Part shown: piece by piece, positions 1-8,084 of the stretch | Layout of the letters: each line of letters starts with the position of its first letter | How positions within the stretch are numbered: position 1 is the stretch's first letter | DNA from: Alphaproteobacteria bacterium | Lineage (GTDB): Bacteria; Pseudomonadota; Alphaproteobacteria; Micavibrionales; Micavibrionaceae | Length of the DNA: 64,000 nucleotides | Direction of reading: 5' to 3' | Assembly: GCA_020442385.1 (NCBI GenBank) | Contig: JAGRKE010000008.1 | Span: forward strand, 62,001-126,000 | Made by a program: the position numbers and the translations under genes | The notes under the pieces: generated by a model | What the model was told of the DNA's origin: nothing | Database searches by the model: none | The model's input: the letters and a program-made list of their open reading frames with translations, nothing else

Positions 1-38
1 ACTCTAGTTACCAAAATCATTCGTGACGTTTTTATCAT
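1..38 (-). CDS. Possible 5' end of a leftward gene, cut by the window edge
   Basis: A leftward reading frame opens with ATG at 38 (or a second ATG at 20) and stays open to the edge, encoding MIKTSRMILVTR. It would diverge from the carboxypeptidase gene at 100. The MILVTR start resembles the opening of uroporphyrinogen-III synthases, but twelve codons cannot identify a family. No strong ribosome-binding site is visible. Treat it only as a hint of what lies to the left. Confidence 0.22.
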   Translation of the reverse strand, partial: MIKTSRMILVTR

Positions 39-99
39 AAAATCCGCCCGTTTTCTCTTCAGGGGCATCCGTCACAAATACATTAAAAAGAGCCCGCGC

Positions 100-1509
100 A
101 TGCGACATATGAGAGCCGCAGATCTATCTTCCTTTCTCGGGATTCGCCCGGTTCTTCTCTCTGCGCTGCTGCTCATCTTTTCTCTGACTATTGCCTTGCC
201 CGCTGGAAATGCGGCCTTTGCCAAAGAAAATCCGCGCTATGCGTCGATTGTTATGGATGCCGATACCGGCATGATCCTGCATCAGCGCTATGCCGACAAG
301 CAGCTCCACCCCGCATCACTGACCAAAATCATGACGCTCTACATGGTGTTCGAGGCACTTGAGCAGGGCCAGCTGCGCCTGAATGACCGGGTTTATATCT
401 CAAACCACGCCGCCAGCATGGTACCCAGCAAGCTGGGTCTGGCCGCCGGATCCACCATCCGCGTGCAGGACGCGATTTACGCGCTGGTCACAAAATCCGC
501 CAATGATATCGCCGTGGCGCTGGCCGAACATCTGGGCCGCTCGGAAAAGAATTTCGCCTATATGATGACCCGCCGTGCGCACGACTTAGGCATGGCAAAC
601 ACAACGTTTCGTAACGCTTCTGGCCTGCATGACCCGCGCCAGATCAGCAGCGCGCGCGACATGGCCATACTCGCCCGTGTCATTATTCAGGATTACCCCA
701 GCTACTACCGTTATTTCTCTCGCCGGAACTTCACCTATGCCGGGCATACCTACCGCAATCATAACCGCCTGATGGAAAGCTATAGCGGGATGGACGGTAT
801 GAAAACCGGCTATATTCAGGCTTCGGGTTTTAACCTCGTTGGTTCTGCCGTACGCGGCAACCGCCGTTTGATCGGCGTAGTTTTTGGCGGACGCACCGCC
901 GCTTCAAGAAATGCCCACATGGCGACCTTGCTTGATGAGGGGTTCCGCAAAGTACAAGATATCCGCGTGGCCAGCGCGAGCGCGCCTGTGCCACCCAGAA
1001 AACCCGGTATTGTGACGGCAATGAATACATTGCAAAACCTGTCGCCCGCCAGCGGTGTCTCCGCCGGTTCGGCTGATGGATGGACACAGAGCGCCTCTAC
1101 CTTGCAAAACGGCATGTTTGGAAAGCTGATTGGTGAGGGTGATAATGACCCGGCCATTGCCGAGCGCATTGAAACCGGCCTGATGGCGATCAACGCGCAA
1201 AAAGGCCAACCGCAAACACAGACCATCGCCAGCGCCCGCCCGGTTTTGGCTAATTATTCCGCCAGCGCCCCGCGCGCCTGGGCCGTGCAAATCGGTGCCT
1301 TCACCAGCCGCGCCGCAACAGACCAAGCGCTGCGTGACACAGCCAAGATATTGCCGCAGCAATATGCCAGCGCCAATCCGATTATTGCACCGCTGAAGAC
1401 CAAGAATGGCTGGCTGTTTCGCGGACGCCTGAGCGGCTTTACAAAAGAAGAAGCCTTTCAGGCCTGCACGCATTTGAAAGAATGTATGCCTGTCGCCCCT
1501 TATAATTAG
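100..1509 (+). CDS. dacA: D-alanyl-D-alanine carboxypeptidase (PBP5/6 type) with C-terminal SPOR domain
   Basis: Low-molecular-weight penicillin-binding protein (peptidase S11) that removes the terminal D-Ala from peptidoglycan pentapeptides in the periplasm. A Sec signal peptide covers about residues 1-40. The three active-site motifs are present in order: SLTK (SxxK, about residue 73), SAN (about 132) and KTG (about 235, within GMKTGYIQASG). The last 75 residues, from RAWAVQIGAFTS onward, match a SPOR domain, which binds denuded glycan at division sites, so a septal role is likely. ATG at 100 is used; a second ATG at 109 is equally possible. The next gene starts 14 bp downstream and is probably co-transcribed. 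The S11-SPOR architecture is common in Alphaproteobacteria. Confidence 0.93.
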   Translation: MRHMRAADLSSFLGIRPVLLSALLLIFSLTIALPAGNAAFAKENPRYASIVMDADTGMILHQRYADKQLHPASLTKIMTLYMVFEALEQGQLRLNDRVYISNHAASMVPSKLGLAAGSTIRVQDAIYALVTKSANDIAVALAEHLGRSEKNFAYMMTRRAHDLGMANTTFRNASGLHDPRQISSARDMAILARVIIQDYPSYYRYFSRRNFTYAGHTYRNHNRLMESYSGMDGMKTGYIQASGFNLVGSAVRGNRRLIGVVFGGRTAASRNAHMATLLDEGFRKVQDIRVASASAPVPPRKPGIVTAMNTLQNLSPASGVSAGSADGWTQSASTLQNGMFGKLIGEGDNDPAIAERIETGLMAINAQKGQPQTQTIASARPVLANYSASAPRAWAVQIGAFTSRAATDQALRDTAKILPQQYASANPIIAPLKTKNGWLFRGRLSGFTKEEAFQACTHLKECMPVAPYN

Positions 1510-1523
1510 GATTATCCCCTCCC

Positions 1524-2270
1524 ATGGATCTGATGACAAACGAGCGCGGCAACATGTTGTTCATCATCCTTATTGCCGTAGCGCTGCTCGGCTTTTTGAC
1601 CGCCGCCATTCAGTATTCCAGCAATCCCGAAGGGGCGACCATCGATAAGGAAGAGCTGCGTATTCGTATTACGGAAGTGCAGCGCTATGTCTCCGAGCTG
1701 GAACGCGCGGTTTTATATATCCAGCAAAACGGCTATAGCGAGGATGATATTCGCTTCGCCAATCCCGAGAACACAGATTATGGCGATTTGTCAGCGGACG
1801 CAGACCCAACCAATCAGGTTTTCCACCGCGATGGCGGGGCGGCGCTGTATCGCGATGCGCCCGATGGCATCAATGACGGCAGCGCGTGGGAGTTTTATGG
1901 CGGCACGCATCTACCCGGCGTGGGCTCGGACAAGCCTGATTTGATTGCCGTGCTGCCCAATGTCACCGCGCAATTTTGCAGCCGGATTAATGAAATCAAT
2001 AATCAGAGCGGAACGCCGCAAGATACCGGCGCATCAGCTGCCTCAGGCAGCAATGCAGGCGATTGTCTGAATTTAGGAGCGCTGGGGCGTTTTGATGACG
2101 GCCAGCAATATTACGACCCGCCGAGCTTTAGCGAAAACACAGTCGATGAAAGCAGTTTTGAGCAAGACCCGGTTTCAGGAGAAGCCTACACAGTGCTGCA
2201 GGCGTGTGTTCAATGCGTGAATTTTGCCGGAACGCCGCGGCATTTCTACCACGTGCTTTTGGCGCGCTAA
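1524..2270 (+). CDS. Pilin-like single-pass exported protein, paralogue of the gene at 61865
   Basis: Function unknown. After a short polar N-terminus (TNERGN) comes one hydrophobic helix (about residues 10-28, MLFIILIAVALLGFLTAA), then a polar, presumably periplasmic region. The layout recalls type IV pilins and pseudopilins, but the usual Gly/Glu prepilin peptidase site is not obvious. Cysteines occur in FCSRINEINN and near the C-terminus in ACVQCVNFAG, followed by an aromatic ending (HFYHVLLA). The protein at 61865-62584 shares the RGN-helix start, the CxxINE motif and the CVQ...FYxxLA ending, so they form a family. An alternative start is the ATG at 1533 (MTNERGN). It follows dacA by 14 bp and ends 12 bp from a convergent gene. 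Confidence 0.8.
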   Translation: MDLMTNERGNMLFIILIAVALLGFLTAAIQYSSNPEGATIDKEELRIRITEVQRYVSELERAVLYIQQNGYSEDDIRFANPENTDYGDLSADADPTNQVFHRDGGAALYRDAPDGINDGSAWEFYGGTHLPGVGSDKPDLIAVLPNVTAQFCSRINEINNQSGTPQDTGASAASGSNAGDCLNLGALGRFDDGQQYYDPPSFSENTVDESSFEQDPVSGEAYTVLQACVQCVNFAGTPRHFYHVLLAR

Positions 2271-2282
2271 GATTTCTACTAT

Positions 2283-2876
2283 TTAAGGCTGCTGGGTTGT
2301 GCGCGTGATCACGGGCTTGGCTTCGGAAAATTCATCAACCTCGCCGCTCATCTCAATTGTATAATCGAAGGCTGAGAGCACGCGCCCGGTTTGCATATCG
2401 GTAATGCGCAAATTCACCGTTAAATCTTTTTTCAGGCGCAGCAGCTCGCGGTCATGACGGGCATAGGTTCCGGCCAAAACGTAGCGGGCCGTTTCTCCGG
2501 CTTTAGCGGCAGGCGCCATATAAAACCCGTCGCCCTGACGCGTCACATCGCTGAGATCAACGCGGTAGCCAAGCTGCGCGAGACGCGTGCCGATTTGCTG
2601 CGGGATGATTTGCCCGACCGCGGAGGTCAAAGCCGGTTCAAGGGAGTCATGCAGCGGCACGGCCTTAATCAAATCGCTCTTTCCAATGAAGTTATCGGCC
2701 TGTTTGATCATGTAATCAGCCGCAGCATAGTTGCGCGCCTTTAAATTCTCGACATCCTGATTAAGCACATAATTGGCTGAGGCGGCAGAGCCCCAAAGCA
2801 CCACAGGTTCACACGCGCCAAGCAGGCCAGCGGATGAAACGCATAATAAAGCGGTTAGCAGAGATTTATTTATCAT
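2283..2876 (-). CDS. FlgO-like lipoprotein
   Basis: Predicted lipoprotein: the signal peptide ends in a lipobox (LLGAC, Cys at about residue 22). The mature part resembles the FlgO domain, with NYAAADYMIKQ near residue 50 and an IPQQIGTRLAQLGYRVD segment near residue 105. In Vibrio, FlgO is an outer-membrane lipoprotein tied to flagellar stability. No flagellar genes occur here, so a broader envelope role is likelier. A conserved-looking beta-rich end (LAGTYARHDRELLRLK, LRITDMQTGRVLSAFDY) resembles the family's C-terminal half. Its start overlaps the end of the Cys-rich lipoprotein gene at 2866 by 11 bp, so the two are probably one operon. Confidence 0.72.
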   Translation of the reverse strand: MINKSLLTALLCVSSAGLLGACEPVVLWGSAASANYVLNQDVENLKARNYAAADYMIKQADNFIGKSDLIKAVPLHDSLEPALTSAVGQIIPQQIGTRLAQLGYRVDLSDVTRQGDGFYMAPAAKAGETARYVLAGTYARHDRELLRLKKDLTVNLRITDMQTGRVLSAFDYTIEMSGEVDEFSEAKPVITRTTQQP

Positions 2877-3090
2877 GATGACCCTCGCATATAGTGCAGG
2901 TCTCTTTCATCTCACATTTCTTTTTGCAGGTCTCGCCGCAAGAATGCGCGTCGCTGGCCGCGCGATACATCTCCGGCCCGGGACGCGCATTAAATTCTGT
3001 GCCGTAATAGGTATAGCCCGTCGGCATGGCATTTGGATTGGCGCAGGCCGCCACACTGAGAAGGCATAGTAGAGAAAAAAGAACGCGCAT
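2866..3090 (-). CDS. Small Cys-rich lipoprotein, function unknown
   Basis: A 74-residue protein with a lipoprotein signal peptide (LLSVAAC, Cys at about residue 16) and a short mature part. The C-terminal 25 residues contain five cysteines in CGETCKKKCEMKETCTIC plus a terminal HH, which suggests metal binding or disulfide bonding in the periplasm. It is the first gene of a two-gene leftward unit with the FlgO-like lipoprotein and overlaps it by 11 bp. I recognise no family. Confidence 0.7.
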   Translation of the reverse strand: MRVLFSLLCLLSVAACANPNAMPTGYTYYGTEFNARPGPEMYRAASDAHSCGETCKKKCEMKETCTICEGHHDK

Positions 3091-3174
3091 AAATGTCCGC
3101 CTATGTTGGTCAAAAGAGCTTTACCAGACGCAGTAAGCGCGATTTTACCAATTATAGGCGCGCCCGTATAGCCC

Positions 3175-3411
3175 TTAAGCGTAGGCCGCCACGGATGATG
3201 CTTTGACAGCCTGCTGACGGCCCAGCTCGCTGAGCCAAACCATGCGCTTGCCGCAATAAGGGCCACACAAAACCGGGCGGCTGACCAGAAAGCCCTCGCT
3301 CTCGGCCATATCGACGCTGCCACGGCCATAACGCTTGGATAAGTCTTCGTAAAATTGAACGGTCTCCGGTCCTTCGAAATAGGTTTCGAGAAGTAAAAAA
3401 TCAGAAAGCAT
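3175..3411 (-). CDS. Small winged-helix-like protein behind a Fur-box match
   Basis: A 78-residue soluble protein of unknown function. The stretch from about residue 24 (LSKRYGRGSVDMAESEGFLV) through GPYCGKRMVWLSELGRQQA reads like the recognition helix, wing and closing L-x-E-x-G-R of MarR/PadR-type winged helices, but the rest of such a domain is missing. A CGPYCG motif could bind metal. An ATTAAGGAG-type site precedes the ATG (AAGGAGATAAG on the minus strand), supporting the start. A 16/19 match to the Fur consensus lies 43-61 bp upstream, so iron repression is likely. Base composition matches neighbouring genes. Confidence 0.62.
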   Translation of the reverse strand: MLSDFLLLETYFEGPETVQFYEDLSKRYGRGSVDMAESEGFLVSRPVLCGPYCGKRMVWLSELGRQQAVKASSVAAYA

Positions 3412-3453
3412 TCTTATCTCCTTTTGATTGTTGTTTTAGGAAAAAGAATAAAC

Positions 3454-3472
3454 GCTATTGATAATCATTCTC
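3454..3472 (-). promoter_or_regulatory. Predicted Fur box
   Basis: The 19-mer gctattgataatcattctc matches the classical GATAATGATAATCATTATC at 16 of 19 positions, with a perfect central 10-mer (gataatcatt). It sits 43-61 bp upstream of the ATG at 3411 in an AT-rich gap, where it could overlap that gene's promoter. The hldE gene ends at 3563 and reads the same way, so the site serves only the small gene at 3175. Alphaproteobacteria may use Fur, Mur or Irr/RirA, so the actual regulator is inferred. Confidence 0.6.
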
Positions 3473-3562
3473 ATTTAAATTTTAAAAATGATCAAGGGGC
3501 TTTTTTAGATTTTTAATTCTGCACGGGGATAAGTCGGTTTTCGCGTGTGAATCTAGCGAGCC

Positions 3563-5074
3563 TTAGGCCGCTTCGTCGCTGGCCTTTTTGATGGACGCGG
3601 TGGTGGAATGACCTTCATAAACGGGCATCACCTCAACCACGCCGCCATAGCTCTGCACGCTCGGCGCTTCGGGGATTTGATCCACCGTATAATCACCACC
3701 CTTAAAATAAATGTCAGGCTGAATTTTAGAGAGTAGATCACACGCGGTATTATCCTCACCCTCATTCGTTGCGCCGAACAGCACAACCATATCGACCGCC
3801 GCCAGCGCCGCCAAAACGGCGGCGCGCGAGGCTTCATCATGCACCGGGCGGCTCGGCCCTTTGAGAATTTTCACAGATGAATCGGCATTCAAACCGACGA
3901 TCAATCGATCGCATTTAGCACGCGCATCATTCAGATACGAGACATGGCCCAAATGAACAATATCAAAACAGCCATTGGTAAAGCCGGTTTTCAGGCCCTT
4001 GGCCTTCCAGCGCTTCACATGTTCAGCGGCCTCATCCCAATTGCACACAGGCGCGCTCAGGCCTGCTTTTTGTTCGCCCTCCAGCGCTGCCGCCAATTCA
4101 TCGGCGCGAATCGGCGCGGTACCGACCTTGGCCACCACAACCCCGCCAGCAACATTTGCCAGCGCCGCCGCATCTGCCAAATCCGCACCTGCCGCCAAGC
4201 CGGCCGCAATTGTCGCAATCACCGTATCGCCCGCGCCGGAGACATCAAACACCTCCTGCGCCACGGTTTCAAAATGAACAGGCGCGGCGTTCGCTTCAAT
4301 CACACTCATCCCCTCAGCCGAGCGCGTAGCAACGACAGCATCGATCCCGCAACTCTCAATCAAGGTCTGCGCCGCGGCGATAACCTGCTCGTCAGTATCC
4401 ACCGGCAAGCCGCGCGTAGCTTCAGATAATTCTTTCTTATTGGGCGTAATTGCGCGCGCGCCTTTATATTTGCTGAAATCCTGTCCCTTTGGATCAACAA
4501 TCACAGGCACGCCGGCGGCGTTTGCCGCGTTCATCACGGCGGCAATCAACGTCTCGGTCAAAAGCCCCTTACCGTAATCAGATAAAATCACCGCTTTTGC
4601 GTCGGGAATCAGCTGTTTAGCCTTTTCAATAAGCTGCGCCTCTATGGTTTCAGACAGCGCGGCGCTACTCTCATAATCGCTGCGCAGAAGCTGTTGGTGT
4701 CCGGCCAGATAGCGGGTTTTGACAATGGTCGGGCGCGCCGAATCAACCACAAGCCCGGATATATCCGCGCCCATCTCTTGCGCCTTTTCACGCAGCTGCG
4801 CCCCTTCCGAATCATCACCAATCACGCTTATAACCAAGCCTTTAGCCTTTAATCCGGCCAGATTGGCCAGCGCATTGCCCGCGCCGCCTAGCATCGAATC
4901 TTCGCGCTTGATTGAAAGCACAGGCACAGGGCTTTCGGGCGAAATGCGATCAACACGGCCATAAATGAAGCGATCGAGCATAATATCCCCAATCACGAGT
5001 ACGGGGGTATTTTGCATTGCAAAAATGTGATTTTTTGATTTTTTTACAAAGACTTGATCCATATTGGCGTCCAT
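3563..5074 (-). CDS. hldE: Bifunctional heptose-7-phosphate kinase / heptose-1-phosphate adenylyltransferase
   Basis: Makes ADP-D-glycero-beta-D-manno-heptose for the LPS inner core. The N-terminal half (about 20-330) is a PfkB/ribokinase-family kinase: GDIMLDRFIYGRVDRISPES near the start, the GGAGN substrate motif (about 62), and the anion-hole motif DVSGAGDTVIATIAAGLAAG with the catalytic Asp (about 278). The C-terminal half (about 350-503) is a cytidylyltransferase-fold adenylyltransferase with FTNGCFDIVHLGHVSYL (HxGH nucleotide motif). At 503 residues it has the length of fused HldE proteins. ATG at 5074 is used; a second ATG lies four codons later. It implies heptose-containing LPS. It diverges from the peptidase gene at 5244. 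Confidence 0.95.
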   Translation of the reverse strand: MDANMDQVFVKKSKNHIFAMQNTPVLVIGDIMLDRFIYGRVDRISPESPVPVLSIKREDSMLGGAGNALANLAGLKAKGLVISVIGDDSEGAQLREKAQEMGADISGLVVDSARPTIVKTRYLAGHQQLLRSDYESSAALSETIEAQLIEKAKQLIPDAKAVILSDYGKGLLTETLIAAVMNAANAAGVPVIVDPKGQDFSKYKGARAITPNKKELSEATRGLPVDTDEQVIAAAQTLIESCGIDAVVATRSAEGMSVIEANAAPVHFETVAQEVFDVSGAGDTVIATIAAGLAAGADLADAAALANVAGGVVVAKVGTAPIRADELAAALEGEQKAGLSAPVCNWDEAAEHVKRWKAKGLKTGFTNGCFDIVHLGHVSYLNDARAKCDRLIVGLNADSSVKILKGPSRPVHDEASRAAVLAALAAVDMVVLFGATNEGEDNTACDLLSKIQPDIYFKGGDYTVDQIPEAPSVQSYGGVVEVMPVYEGHSTTASIKKASDEAA

Positions 5075-5243
5075 TTAACGGCCTAAAAACGGCAAAAAAG
5101 TTAATAAATTACCGTTTTTATGCCTGCTTGTTAGGAATTCGTCAATCTTTCTAGGGTTTAATAGTGGTGTAAATATAAGGGGCACATCGGGTGTAAGAAG
5201 CGCAAACATAAGCGCTCAGCATCCAAAGACTAAGGTGAAGTAC

Positions 5244-6200
5244 ATGGGTAAAACTGAAAAAGAGACAAAGGAATCGGGCGGCGTTCTAACCGCTTTGAAA
5301 AAGAGTTTAAGCCGCAACAAGCTCGGTGAATTGCTTGTGATACACGGCATTATTACCTCGGAAGAATTGCTCACCGCGCTCCACCAGCAAAAAAAGAATA
5401 ACCGTCCGCTCGGACAAATCCTGATCGAAAATAAACTCATTTCTAAATACCAACTGGCCGCCGTTTTAGGGCGTCAGTATGTTATCCGCACGCTGGCGGC
5501 CGGGGTTTTCTTTATGGCCTCCATGGGCGCGTCCATGGGCAAATCAGCGCGCGCTGATATGATCAAGGATGTGCCTGCGCAAATTTCATTAACTTCAACC
5601 GCCAACAGCGCCTTCGGCAAAATGAACAGTTATCCGGCTCTTTTTGATACGGCGGAAAAGCGTTCAGGCAGTTTGAAGGCCTTTACCAAATGGACCGGCA
5701 TGTTCGACCGTTTCGAGCGCGAATTGCGTAAATCGGAAAACCAGGACATTGTCCGTGAATGGCAAAATGATCTTGCCGGTTTTCAGGGTCTAGAGCTGAA
5801 AAAGATGGCCAGCAAGGTCAACAGCCTGATGAATGAAAAACAATATATCGTCGATAGCAAAAACTGGGGCCAGAGCGATTACTGGGCCACACCGATCGAA
5901 TTTATGAAACGCGGCGGTGACTGCGAAGATTTCGCGATTGCCAAATATACAGCTCTGCGATCACTGGGCGTTCCTGAAGAGCGTATGCGCATCGCGATTG
6001 TGCATGACAAACAAAAGAACATCCCGCATGCGATTTTGATCGTTTACACCGATGAAGGACCATATATTTTGGATAACCAGAACAAGAATCTGGTGAGCGG
6101 ATCAGGCGTTGGACGCTACCGCCCGATCTTCTCGATCAACCGCACGGCATGGTGGCTGCATCAGGCCCCAACGACAACTATCGTCGCCAGCGCGCAGTAA
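5244..6200 (+). CDS. Transglutaminase-like cysteine peptidase (LapG type) fused to an N-terminal MshEN/GspE-N-like domain
   Basis: Three parts are visible. Residues about 25-80 hold a duplicated motif, LGELLVIHGIITSEELLTAL then LGQILIENKLISKYQLAAVL, separated by a short linker and each ending in Q. This is the pattern of MshEN/GspE N-terminal domains, some of which bind cyclic di-GMP. Residues about 80-100 form a hydrophobic segment ending in an AxA-like site (SARADM), an internal signal anchor or cleavable signal. Residues about 150-318 are a C93 bacterial transglutaminase-like peptidase with the catalytic Cys in GGDCEDFAIAKY, His in HAILIV and Asp in ILDNQN. LapG peptidases of this family cut adhesins off the outer membrane. 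The ATG at 5244 has AAGG eight bases upstream; an in-frame GTG at 5235 is less likely. No LapD or adhesin gene is nearby. Confidence 0.85.
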   Translation: MGKTEKETKESGGVLTALKKSLSRNKLGELLVIHGIITSEELLTALHQQKKNNRPLGQILIENKLISKYQLAAVLGRQYVIRTLAAGVFFMASMGASMGKSARADMIKDVPAQISLTSTANSAFGKMNSYPALFDTAEKRSGSLKAFTKWTGMFDRFERELRKSENQDIVREWQNDLAGFQGLELKKMASKVNSLMNEKQYIVDSKNWGQSDYWATPIEFMKRGGDCEDFAIAKYTALRSLGVPEERMRIAIVHDKQKNIPHAILIVYTDEGPYILDNQNKNLVSGSGVGRYRPIFSINRTAWWLHQAPTTTIVASAQ

Positions 6201-6203
6201 TAA

Positions 6204-7622
6204 TTACTCCACATCTGCAATTCTGAGAATATTGGTCGAGCCGGGTTCGCCAAAGGGCACGCCGGCGGTCATGACAAAGCGCTGGCCTTTTTCCGCCAGC
6301 CCTGTTTGAAGCGCGATTTGCGCCGCATGGTGAGCGGGGCCGGTGAAATCGCTTTCATGTTCTTCAGTGACCACAGCCCGAACGCCGTAAGACAGGCTCA
6401 GGCGGCGCGCAACGCTTTCATGCGGGGTTAGGCACAAAATCGGCACATGCGGGCGCTGACGCGCCATGCGCAGCGCGGTTGAGCCGGAGACCGTATAGGT
6501 CACAATCAACGACGCCTCGACATCCTCAGCCACATAATAGGCCGCGGTGGTAATCGCATCGGACGGATCACCCAGCGTTTCAGGATGATACACCTCCATC
6601 ATATCGTGATAGGTTTCATCCTCTTCAGTGCGCAGGCAAATCCGCGCCATAATCTCTACCGCGCGCGCCGGATAGTCTCCGGTGGCCGTTTCCGCCGAGA
6701 GCATCACCGCATCCGCCCCGTCATAGACAGCCGTGGCCACATCCGAGGCTTCGGCGCGTGTGGGCCGCGCATTGGTAATCATGGATTCAAGCATCTGCGT
6801 AGCGACAATGATCGGCTTGCCACTTTCGCGCACCTTACGAACAATCCGTTTTTGCACACTCGGCACATCCTCAGGCGGAATTTCTACACCCAAATCGCCG
6901 CGCGCGAGCATCACACCATCGGCCAGCGCAATAATCTCATCAATATGACCGAGCGCCGCGGGCTTTTCGATCTTCACCAGCAAACTCGCCCGCCCGTTAA
7001 TCAACGCGCGCGCCTCTTTCACATCTTCGGGCGTTTGCACGAAGCTCTGCGCGATCCAGTCCACACCCATCTCCAGCGCCGCCGCGATATCGGCCTTATC
7101 CTTATCGGTCAAAGCGGGAATAGGAATCAGCGTGCCCGGCACATTCAGACCCTTTTTATCCGAGAGTTTCGCGCCCGATAAAATGACGGCTTCAGCGAAA
7201 TCCTTACCCTTCTTGGTAATTTTCGCCCGCACTTTTCCGTCATCCAAGAAAATGCGCCCACCCTCCTCCAGCACACTCAGCACCTCCGGGTGCGGCAAAT
7301 TGACCCGCGTCTCATCGCCGGGCGCGGGGTCAAGATCGAACCTGAAATTCTGCCCCTCGGAAAGTGTTACGCTGCCCTCCTTAAACGTGCCGATGCGCAA
7401 TTTCGGCCCCTGCATATCGGCCAGAATGGCGACAGGACGTTTGAGCTCCGCCTCAAGCGCACGGATTATCTCAAGCTTGGCCACATGGTCCTCAGGCTTG
7501 CCGTGGGAGAAATTCAGACGGAACACATTCACCCCCGCCTCAAGCAGGGTTTTAATCATGGCCTTGTCCGAAGAGGCCGGGCCGAGCGTGGCAACAATTT
7601 TGGTTTGGCGGTGATGTGTCAT
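6204..7622 (-). CDS. pyk: Pyruvate kinase
   Basis: Last step of glycolysis: PEP + ADP to pyruvate + ATP, in the cytosol. It begins TKIVATLGPASS, carries VFRLNFSHG and the metal/PEP site in LVKIEKPAALGHIDEI followed by GVMLARGDLGVEIP, and the signature MITNARPTRAEASDVA with DAVMLSAETA. Length (472 aa) fits bacterial enzymes. The start is ATG at 7622, with a GGA motif nine bases upstream; an in-frame TTG at 7634 is the alternative. The gene ends 3 bp from the convergent peptidase gene, with no terminator between them. Confidence 0.97.
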   Translation of the reverse strand: MTHHRQTKIVATLGPASSDKAMIKTLLEAGVNVFRLNFSHGKPEDHVAKLEIIRALEAELKRPVAILADMQGPKLRIGTFKEGSVTLSEGQNFRFDLDPAPGDETRVNLPHPEVLSVLEEGGRIFLDDGKVRAKITKKGKDFAEAVILSGAKLSDKKGLNVPGTLIPIPALTDKDKADIAAALEMGVDWIAQSFVQTPEDVKEARALINGRASLLVKIEKPAALGHIDEIIALADGVMLARGDLGVEIPPEDVPSVQKRIVRKVRESGKPIIVATQMLESMITNARPTRAEASDVATAVYDGADAVMLSAETATGDYPARAVEIMARICLRTEEDETYHDMMEVYHPETLGDPSDAITTAAYYVAEDVEASLIVTYTVSGSTALRMARQRPHVPILCLTPHESVARRLSLSYGVRAVVTEEHESDFTGPAHHAAQIALQTGLAEKGQRFVMTAGVPFGEPGSTNILRIADVE

Positions 7623-7634
7623 GAAAATATCCAA

Positions 7635-8084
7635 GAAGAAAGAGCGGTTGTGAATGTCTAAAATACTATAACAGAGCCGCGCTCAAAGGAGAATCGATTC
7701 TCTTCTTTTTCTGCGTGCGGCGGGAATCGCCGGAAACGGTGAAGGGAATCGAGATACGCATGATTTTATGGCGGATAAATTACGCCGATCCACCCCTAAA
7801 ACGAGGCCAAAATCACACTATATTTAGAGTAATAAAATTACGTTTTAAAGTTTTTTTCACGGGGATAACAGCAAGGATATCCATGTTTTTTCCAACGAAA
7901 ACAATGACATTTTGCATACACAGGCATTTTGTAAGAATAAAGTCCTATTGGCGTAAACCACGAGATGTAGTAGCTTATTTTAAGAATAAACGCTATGGAT
8001 TGTGTCTCATACACTTTCCTTATTCCATACATCAACATCTTGCCTTCGGGCCAGATCACATAAGAAGAAAAAGAGGAGTAGCTC
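7635..8084. other. 450-bp non-coding region between pyk and nrdA
   Basis: AT-rich region that should hold the divergent promoters of pyk and nrdA. I see one NrdR-box match at 7815-7830 and a good ribosome-binding site (AGAGGAG) before the nrdA ATG at 8085. A 125-codon open frame at 7715-8092 runs through it but has no protein-like character. No tRNA, terminator or riboswitch could be recognised. If transcription starts near the NrdR box, the nrdA leader would be about 230 nt. Confidence 0.6.
7815..7830 (+). promoter_or_regulatory. Predicted NrdR box upstream of nrdA
   Basis: The 16-mer acactatatttagagt matches the NrdR consensus acaCwAtATaTwGtgt at 14 of 16 positions. It lies about 255 bp upstream of the nrdA start. 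NrdR represses ribonucleotide reductase genes when dATP/ATP is high, usually through two boxes about 31-32 bp apart. I could not find a convincing second copy at that spacing here, so this site is weaker than the nrdB pair. Confidence 0.55.

Noticed and set aside
3443..3460. A shared 15-mer (aagaataaacgctat) at 3444 and 7982
   Set aside because: One or two such repeats are expected by chance in 64 kb; the contexts are unrelated apart from AT-richness.
5085..5119. An 8-bp inverted repeat (AAAAACGG/CCGTTTTT) between hldE and the peptidase gene
   Set aside because: Spacer of 19 bp and no T-run or known operator; not distinct from chance in AT-rich DNA.
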